DNA of 64,000 nt from Carya illinoinensis (lineage: Eukaryota; Streptophyta; Magnoliopsida; Fagales; Juglandaceae). Positions within the stretch are counted from its first letter, which is position 1. Every line of letters begins with the position of its first letter. The notes under the pieces are model-generated. The model did no database searches. It worked only from the letters and a program-made list of their open reading frames with translations, and was not told where the DNA came from. A program made the translations under genes and the position numbers. Shown in pieces: positions 57,071-64,000 of the stretch. The stretch spans positions 19,017,001-19,081,000 of the forward strand of contig NC_056766.1 of NCBI RefSeq assembly GCF_018687715.1. The letters run 5' to 3'.

Positions 57071-58353
57071 TGTGATGACCTGCTTTTGAGTGTATTTTCG
57101 CTGAAATAATCGTTTTTATTTTAATTAATATATCAGTTATTTATTTTAATTTATTTGCGTTTTAAAATTGGTTTTTAATTTAATTTAATTTAATTTATTT
57201 GAGGTTGTGTTTTATTTCTTTTAGTTGTTTTGTGGTTTTAATCTTTTTCGGCGGTTTGTTTCGTTTTTCCGAAGTGAGGATTGGACCTCATTTCTTTTCA
57301 CATCATTTTCCTTTTTTCTTTTTCCCTTCTCTTCTTTTTCCTTTCTTTTTCTTTTTTTTTTCTTTTTCTTTTTTTCTTTTCTTTCTTCCCCGCGTCCGAA
57401 CACCCCCCCGAGCTCTCTCTCTCTCCTCCCTCTCCCTCACGCCGGACGTCCCTTCAACAGCCCAGACCGCCGCCGTCCGGCCACCGTTTGACCCCCCACC
57501 GGTCCCATTCTCTTCCCCTCCCTCCGGTGCACCACCCCTCCAAAGCCCACCCCCAACCGGTCGGCCGTTTGGCCGGAAAAGCTCCAAGAATGGCGCACGG
57601 ATTTTGCTCCGATCCGCCGCCGTCGCTCCACCTCCGGCCACCACTTCTTCACCACTTCATCACCGACTCCTTGCCGTCCTAACCCACCCATTTCCGGCCT
57701 CCAACGACCACCGGAATAGCTCCTATGAGCTAGCTTTCCGTTTTGGGTAATCCGGCCATTTTCCGGCGATTCCGCCGCCACCCACGGCCGTTCATCACTT
57801 CCAATAGTTTCACAACCATCCCTTGACCATTCCCTATCAATCCCGTGTCTAGTTTGTCCCTGTTCAAAAGTGGGTTTTTCAAACCCACGGCCACAGTGAA
57901 TTTTCACTGTGACGTTGCTGTTTTTTCGCCGTTTGCAACGCCGCTTGTTTTCTAAAATTGCCATATAGCGCCGTAAGTATTTTCCAAACCCTATTTTTAG
58001 ATTTTAATATATATTGCTCATTCAATTATTTACTGTGGTTGGTTGTTGATTCTGGACTGAGTCCGAGGAGTTTTGGGGGTCGGATGGATGGAGGACGGAG
58101 TTGCCTGTTATTTGATTTATGATTGTTGGTTTATTTTATTATGCATTGTTATGGTATTTCATGGTGCATGCACGTGTGTTTGTGGAATTGTGTGAAAAGC
58201 CTGTGTATTGGCGTGAGTGGTTTTACGGGTGCGTGTGTATCACGAGCCCAAGCCGGGATGGGTTATTATCTCGGTGGAGCTCCTCTGGTCACTCGGGAGC
58301 GGAATAAACTGAGTGATGTCCCCTGAGTTGTCGAGAGCGATGACGGGAGCGGG

Positions 58354-58489
58354 GCTAGGGGATGCTTGGCTACGAACGCGCCGGGCGCGGAACCGGGCAT
58401 CGCCCTACTCACCGACTCCGTGGCCCTTCGCTGGCGAGGGCTAGAGGATGCTTGGCTATGCACGCGCGGGGCGCGGAACTGGGCATCGC
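58354..58489 (+). repeat. Direct repeat of about 50 bp in the LTR
   Basis: Copies 58354-58403 and 58440-58489 share GGATGCTTGGCTA(C/T), the ACGCGC core, GCGCGGAAC(C/T)GGGCATCGC. The solo LTR at 33190 has a single, diverged version near 34660-34710. Confidence 0.7.
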
Positions 58490-58606
58490 TTGTTAGGTGT
58501 CACACGCGCGGTGGTACTCTGCGGTGTGGCACTGGAGCCAGGGTGTGCGGATGACCCCTAGGGGAGGTCATGGTGCACGCGGTTAAAATTGGATAATGGT
58601 TTGTGA

Positions 58607-58771
58607 GGCCAAATGGGACTTTTGGCGTAGGCCAGATGGACTTCTGGCGAGATATTGGGCCGGATGGACTTCTGGCGAGATATTGGGCCAAATGGACTTC
58701 TGGCGGCCAAATGTGACTTTTGGCGCGTTTTTCAGAAAGGATGTGTTTTTGGGCCAAATGGGTTTTTGGCG
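58607..58771 (+). repeat. Tandem array of GGCCAAATGGACTTCTGGCG-type units in the LTR
   Basis: About six units, some separated by AGATATTGG, with variants (A/G)(A/G)ATGG(A/G)(C/T)TT(C/T)TGGCG. The solo LTR at 33190 has fewer, diverged units (34840-34980). Confidence 0.75.
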
Positions 58772-59230
58772 TGTGTGGAAAACTTGTGTTTTATGGGTTT
58801 TGTGCATTGGGCATGTATCACGCATCTTGTTTGAGTTTTATGTGTTTTTATCTGGTAGTGTTTGGGTTTTACTTATCTGCGGTACCATTTTTGATTCCGT
58901 AGCCTTTGGTGCAGAGTTAGAGGACGAAGAGGAGGAGGCTGAGCCCGAGGATGCGGCTCCGCCGGGCTGCTGATGTGGTGTTTTATATTTGTCAAACTGT
59001 ATTTGTGTTTTGTAATATTTTATCTATGTATGTTTTAAACAGCTTGTATTACGTTAAGAAAAATTCTGGTACTTAGTTACGACTTTCGTTATCCGCTGCG
59101 TGTTTCTCTGTACACATATGTTGCCTTGCACACACTCGGCACCCGTCGATGGGATGGTGACCCGGGTTGTCACCATCCGGACGTCTCAATTTCTCCGTGT
59201 TCGGGTGTGGGGATTTGGGGGCGTCACAGG

Positions 59231-59242
59231 TGGTATCAGAGC
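59231..59242 (+). other. Primer-binding site (initiator-Met tRNA type)
   Basis: TGGTATCAGAGC begins two bases after the LTR end. It is the standard plant initiator-Met-complementary primer sequence. Confidence 0.9.
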
Positions 59243-59506
59243 GGTTTGGCTCTGGGTAAAACCACATGTCCCGTAGGTAGTACCAGAATGTTTTTAAAGT
59301 TGTGTTTTGAAAATTATGTTGAGTATAGTTGTTTTATTTGTTTTATTTGTGTGAGCTTGTTTGCTTGTTTTTATTTATTTAGTTATGTTTTGGCATGCTG
59401 GTTTCTTTTGTTTCTTGCTGTGTGGTGCTGTTTTGTTTTTGTTGGTTTTATGATGGTTTTATTTGCTTTCTTAAAGGAGGGTCAAGAGTGGTGTTGTGAC
59501 AGAAAT

Positions 59507-60770
59507 ATGGGGAGACCAGGGAGACCAAGGAAAAATACTCAGGAACCACAGGACAATACCTCCAGGGATGACTCCATAGCCGAAGCAATTCGGCAGATGA
59601 CGGAGTTTATGCAACAGAGTGCGAGGTCTCAACAGGCAGGGCCTTGGCCACCACAAGGACCTTGGCCACCACAAGGGGGTCCTTGGCCACCATCAGGAGG
59701 GCCTTGTCCACCATTAGGAGGGCCTTATCCACCGTCAGGAGAGCCTTGTCCGCAACAAGGAGGGTATTGGCCACAACCAGGAGGTCCCTGGCCATATCAG
59801 GGAGGGCCTTGGATGTATCCAGGAGGGTCCAGTAGCATGGTGCAAGCCGGATGCACCTATGAGCGCTTCCTAGCGCATCGGACTCCACACTTCACTGGAA
59901 ATGAGGATCCACTTCAGGCTGGAAAATGGATCAAAGATCTAGAGAAGACTTTTGAGGTGTGTGGGTGCACTGAGGCACAGCAAGTGCTTTACGCCAGCTA
60001 TCTCTTGCAAGGTACCGCTTCTGATTGGTGGGATACCAAGAGAGTGCTGTTGGAATCTGAACTGGGATCTTTCGCTGCGGTGACCTGGCAGCGTTTCAAG
60101 AAGGAGTTCAATGACCGCTTCTTTCCCGCATCGGTAAGGAAGCAAAAGGCAAGAGAGTTCTCCAATCTGGTCCAAGGGGGCGCGACAGTGGAGCTGTACG
60201 CCCGGAGGTTCATAGAACTTGAGCGGTTTGCTCCTCACCTTGTCGCCACTGAGGAGATGTGAGCAGATCGTTTCCAGGAGGGGCTGCATCATGACATACG
60301 CCGTATGGTGGTCAGCCATCGGATATCCACTTTTCAGGAGTTAGTGGATGTGGCCACCCTTATAGAGCGGGAAAATAATCTGAGTATGGGCTCCCCTCCA
60401 GGGCAAAAGAGGCGGAGTTTTTCTGGTGAAGGAAGCAGCTCGGGTTCGCCTCAGAAGTTTGTTCAGCGGACCGGAACTCGACCTCAAGCATCCTCAAGTG
60501 TTCGCATGGGAGGACGTGTGCCTGTTTGTGGAGCTTGTAATAGAGCTCATGAGGGCGAGTGTCGGACGAGTAGCGGACCCCAGTGTTATCGGTGCGGCCA
60601 AGTGGGACATTTTGCTCGGGATTGCCCCGTCAGAGTTCAAGGAAGCCGTGGAGGTAGACACGGTGGAAGAACCAACCCGAGACAAGCAGTGCAAGCCCGG
60701 GTTTATGCTGTCACACCCGGAGAGGTGGATGATGAGGCACCAGCGACCCATGATGCTGGAGTAATCACAG
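59507..60770 (+). pseudogene. Ty3 gag with proline-rich repeats, one in-frame stop
   Basis: The chosen ATG is 59507 (MGRPGRPRKNTQEPQ). The same frame is open upstream to 59126, but that is LTR and leader sequence with a meaningless hydrophobic run. Residues about 44-105 are some ten GPWPPxGG-like repeats. The capsid domain follows (RTPHFTGNEDPLQAGKWI, LLQGTASDWWD, FNDRFFPASVRKQKAREF). A TGA at 60260-60262 interrupts it right after LVATEEM. The frame then reopens through RFQEGL..IRRMV and a zinc knuckle CYRCGQVGHFARDC (60583-60624). The coding sequence ends at an apparent splice donor at 60771, with VITG as the last residues. Confidence 0.85.
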
Positions 60771-60869
60771 GTATGGATTAATTTAATTTTTAACTTGGAT
60801 TTAATTTTTGGTGCATTTGGTTTCTTCGTTGGTTTTTTTTGGATTTTATGGGTTGTGTGTTTGGTTCAG
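60771..60869 (+). other. Putative 99-nt intron between gag and protease
   Basis: The upstream frame reads ..GVIT-G with ACAG|GTATGG, hits a stop (TAA) ten bases later, and downstream TTTGGTTCAG|GAAGAGTCC reopens the protease frame in matching phase (G|GA). The gap is T-rich (over 45 percent T by eye) with a TTCTTCG..TTTTTTTT tract before the acceptor, as in plant introns. Alternatives are separate gag and pol translation or a decayed linker. Confidence 0.6.
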
Positions 60870-63800
60870 GAAGAGTCCGTTTGTATGAGTTTTATGCTTG
60901 TACTTTGTTTGATTCCGGTGCTTCACGATCGTTTGTGTCTTCCACGTTTGCTCGGGTGTGTAACTTGGTCACGGAACCGTTGCCGAAGTCTATGGTAGTG
61001 GCTCTACCCGATGGCGAGATGGTGTGGTGTTCCAAGGTTGCTTTGGGATGCCCGTTAAATTTTGAGGGAAGATTCTTGGATGCTGATTTGGTGGTGTTCA
61101 AGCTGTTGGGTTTTGATATCATCCTCGGGATGGATTGGCTATACCGATATTCTGCGAGTATTAATTGCAGAAGTCGGATAATTAGCTTTCAGCTTCCAGA
61201 TGGTGATTGTCTGGAATTTGTGAGGAGTAGATTAAAAGGGAAACCGATAATTATATCGGTGATTCAGGCAAGACGAGAGATTGCATGGGGAGCGGATGCA
61301 TTTTTGGTGCAGATGGTGTCCACGCCGTCTGAGAAGAAGTCTTTGGCAGACATTCCAGTTGTGGAAGAATTCCCCGATGTGTTTGTGGATGACTTGCCCG
61401 GACTACCTCCTGTTCGGGAGATGGAGTTTGTTATAGACTTGGAACCTGGAGCGGCTCCTGTGCATAAAGCTCCTTATCGCATGGCACCGGCTGAATTGAA
61501 AGAGTTGAAGACTCAGTTGCAAGAGTTAGTAGAGAAGGGATTTATTCAGCCTAGTACGTCGTCGTGGGGTGCACCAGTTTTATTTGTTAAGAAGAAAGAT
61601 GGAACCCTCCGTATGTGCATTGACTATCGGGAATTGAATAAGGTGACCATCAAAAATAAATACCCTCTCCCGCGGATTGATGATTTGTTTGACCAGCTTC
61701 AAGGAGCAGCCGTGTTCTCTAAGATTGATCTGAGGTCGGGATACTATCAGCTGAGAATCAGAGACCAGGATGTGCCTAAAACTGCTTTCAGGTCGAGGTA
61801 TGGGCATTATGAATTTAAGGTGATGCCGTTTGGGTTAGCTAATGCTCCTGCTGCCTTCATGGATTTAATGAATAGGGTGTTTCAACCTTACCTGGATTCC
61901 TTTGTGGTAGTATTTATTGATGATATACTGATTTATTCCCGAGATGTTGAAGAGCATGTGTATCATCTTAGTCTGGTACTTGAGAGATTGAGAGAACACC
62001 AGTTATACGCCAAGTTCAGCAAGTGTGAGTTCTGGTTGGAAGAGGTTAAATTTCTTGGGCATGTAATTTCCCGGGGCGGAGTGGCAGTTGATCCTAGTAA
62101 GGTAGAAGCCATATTGTCATGGCAGCGCCCGACTACAGTGCGCGAGATCCGGAGTTTCTTGGGGCTCGCCGGTTATTACCGAAGATTTGTAGAGGGTTTT
62201 GCTCGCCTATCCGGACCTCTCACAGCTTTGACTCGGAAGAATACAGAATTTGTTTGGTCAGAGAAATGTGAGAGAAGCTTCCAGGAATTGAAGAACAGGT
62301 TGACAACGGCACCAGTGTTAGCACTCCCAGAATCGCATAAGCCATTCGTAGTCTTCAGTGATGCGTCTAAGTTTGGTTTGGGTTGTGTCCTTATGCAGGA
62401 AGGACGGGTTGTAGCCTATGCATCTCGTCAGCTAAAGGACCATGAAAAGAATTATCCGACGCATGATCTAGAATTGGCTGCGATTGTTTTTGCCCTTAAG
62501 ATCTGGCAGCATTTCTTGTATGGGGAAGCTTGCGAGGTATTTACTGATCATAAGAGCTTGAAGCATTTGTTTTCCTAGAAAAATCTGAATATGAGGCAAA
62601 GGCGTTGGCTGGAGCTAATCAGTGACTATCAGTGTGAGATCAAGTACCACCCGGGGAAGGCTAATATAGTTGCTGATGCTTTGAGCCGAAAGTCTCATTT
62701 GGAAGATGAAGCCGAGTCGTCAGAATTGGAATCGTTGCTTTGTGGGATGAGAAGGCTCCTTATAGAGAGTTCGCAGCAAGTGGAGATTTTATCTTCAGTT
62801 CTTGATATTCGGGTAACTGATTTTGAAGAATTGAAGACTCTCCAAAGAAAGGATCCGAAGCTGCTGATCACTAGAAAAAGAGTCAGAAAATCTCGAGGAC
62901 CGTTGCATTATAGCATGGACAATGATGGGGTACTTCGGTTCCGAGATCGCAGAGTGGTCCCCAAGGACTCTGAATTCAAAAAGTGGATCATGGCGGAAGC
63001 TCATGCGGCCCCTTATTCAGTTCATCTCGGCAGTACAAAGATGTATTGGGACCTGAAGAAAAATTTCTGGTGGGATGGAATGAAGAAGGACATCGCCTTA
63101 TATGTTGAGAAATGCCACACATGCCGACAGGTAAAGGCCGAGCATCAGAGACCTGCAGGCATGCTCCAACCCCTCCCTATTCCTGAGTGGAAATGGGATG
63201 ACATCACGATGGACTTCGTAGTGGGTTTGCCGAGAACGCCTAGTGGGAAGAATTCTGTTTGGGTGATTGTGGACCGGTTAACGAAGAGTGCTCATTTTCT
63301 GCCTGTTAATAACACCGACTCTTTGGGTAAGTTGACCCGTTTGTATGTCAAAGAGATAGTGCGACTATACGGCGTACCAAAGAGTATAGTGTCGGATCGA
63401 GACCCGAGGTTTACGTCCCAGTTCTGGAAGAGTTTGCAGGCAGCTTTGGGTACTAAGTTGAAGTTCAGCACTGCTTATCACCCGCAGACAGACGGCCAGT
63501 CAGAGCGCACCATACAGACCCTGGAAGACATGCTGCGAGCATGTGTCATGGAGTTCCAAGGGAGTTGGGAAAACCATTTGCCACTCATTGAGTTTGCCTA
63601 CAATAACAGCTACCATGCGACCAGTCAGATGGCTCCCTATGAAGCTCTTTATGGGAGAAAGTGTAGGTCGCCCTTGTGTTGGGATGAAGTTGGGGAGAAT
63701 AGGGTAATTGGACCTGAAATAATTCAAGAAATGCAAAGCCAAGTCCGGGTCATTAGAGATAAAATGGCGGCAGCTCAGAGTCGCCAGAAAAGCTACGCTG

Positions 63801-64000
63801 ATACCAGGAGGAGAGAATTGTCATTTGAAGTTGGTGATTGGGTTTATCTTAAAGTCTCTCCCATGAGAGGTGTTAAGTGTTTTGGTAAGAAGAGGAAACT
63901 AGATCCGAGGTACGTCGGCCCTTTTCAGATTCTGGAGAGAGTAGGGTCCGTCGCCTACAGAGTTGTTTTGCCAGATTATTTTGGGGAGGTTCATGATGTC
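60870..64000 (+). pseudogene. Ty3 pol: protease, RT, RNase H, integrase (one stop, runs off window)
   Basis: Protease has [11 protein letters not shown] at about 60902-60934 and [11 protein letters not shown] has [40 protein letters not shown] and [10 protein letters not shown] (61912-61941). RNase H has [13 protein letters not shown] and [16 protein letters not shown], and is crossed by a TAG at 62576-62578 within [11 protein letters not shown]. The frame then stays open from 62579 to 64000 with YHPGKANIVADALSRK, the integrase zinc site (CHTCRQVKAEHQ), the catalytic TMDFV, SDRDPRF and GQSERT regions, and a C-terminal GPFQILERVG. All catalytic residues I can check are present. Length and order are standard for a plant Ty3 polyprotein. 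Confidence 0.9.

Larger units (their letters stand above)
57071..59228 (+). repeat. 5' LTR, 2158 bp
   Basis: TGTGATGACC at the start and GGGGGCGTCACA at the end, immediately before the primer site. Full-length relative of the solo LTR 33190-35446. Its internal tandem repeats (58354-58489, 58607-58771) are longer than in that copy. The frames at 57199-57964 are pyrimidine-rich leader, not a gene. Confidence 0.9.
57071..64000 (+). mobile_element. Nearly intact Ty3/gypsy (Tekay/Del-like chromovirus), 3' end outside window
   Basis: 5' LTR 57071-59228, primer site 59231-59242, then gag, protease, RT, RNase H and integrase in one direction, cut by the window edge in the integrase C-terminal region. 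Only two in-frame stops (60260-60262, 62576-62578) and one intron-like gap (60771-60869) interrupt 4.5 kb of coding sequence, so the insertion is young compared with every other retroelement here. The long LTR, initiator-Met primer site and integrase type suggest the Tekay/Del lineage (inference). The expected chromodomain and 3' LTR lie beyond 64000. Confidence 0.9.

Noticed and set aside
57199..57964. 183-aa plus-strand and 175-aa minus-strand frames
   Set aside because: LTR leader sequence with both strands open because of low complexity. The gag start is far downstream.
59126..59506. N-terminal extension of gag with a hydrophobic segment (signal or membrane domain)
   Set aside because: It covers the LTR end and the primer-binding site, which must be non-coding. 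The frame is open by chance up to the ATG at 59507.

Overview
This is nuclear DNA of a flowering plant, probably a woody eudicot. The basis is plant-type spliced exons, an AT-rich background, and nested plant LTR retrotransposons, hAT elements and small MITEs. The MITE types recall Fagales/Juglandaceae genomes, but that placement is inference. There is no prokaryotic-style gene organisation, and no rRNA, tRNA or CRISPR array was seen. Only one host gene can be assembled with confidence. Almost everything else is transposable-element sequence of different ages.

Layout. 1-3240: a decayed Ty1/copia body fused to a LINE-type RNase H domain that a PIF/Harbinger MITE has split. 4490-7116 (minus): an intact six-exon, 321-codon reductase gene of the tetraketide alpha-pyrone reductase 2 (TKPR2) type, a pollen-wall (sporopollenin) enzyme. 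It has a GC-AG intron, a TRIM in intron 2, a TATA box, and a GA tract touching the ATG. 7816-11620: three-level nesting, with a minus-strand TRIM split by a non-autonomous Ty3 element whose 3' LTR is split by a minus-strand solo LTR. 13926-14693: a hAT-type element. 20026-27964 (minus): a degenerate Ty3 chromovirus with two hAT-type elements inside one LTR. 28421-31512: a large solo LTR. 33086-38825 (minus): a second large solo LTR, itself split by another solo LTR at 33190-35446. 41694-44398: a giant near-perfect palindrome with TG...CA ends and a 5-bp target duplication. 45847-50835: a 5-kb hAT element with transposase remnants. 53522-53659: an EF-hand (CML15/16-like) gene fragment. 57071 to the window end: a nearly intact Ty3 element with a 2.16-kb LTR, an apparent intron between gag and protease, and only two in-frame stops.

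How the parts relate. Four insertions (13926, 20074, 21520, 45847) share TAGGG-type termini and 8-bp duplications (three perfect, one 7 of 8). One of them carries hAT transposase remnants, so it is a plausible source type for the other three. The LTRs at 9366, 33190 and 57071 are one extended LTR family. Those at 28421 and 33086 are another. The strongest novelty candidates are the palindromic TG...CA element at 41694-44398, the intron-bearing gag-pol at 59507-64000, and the hAT family that keeps its terminal motif while changing its GC-rich subterminal repeat.
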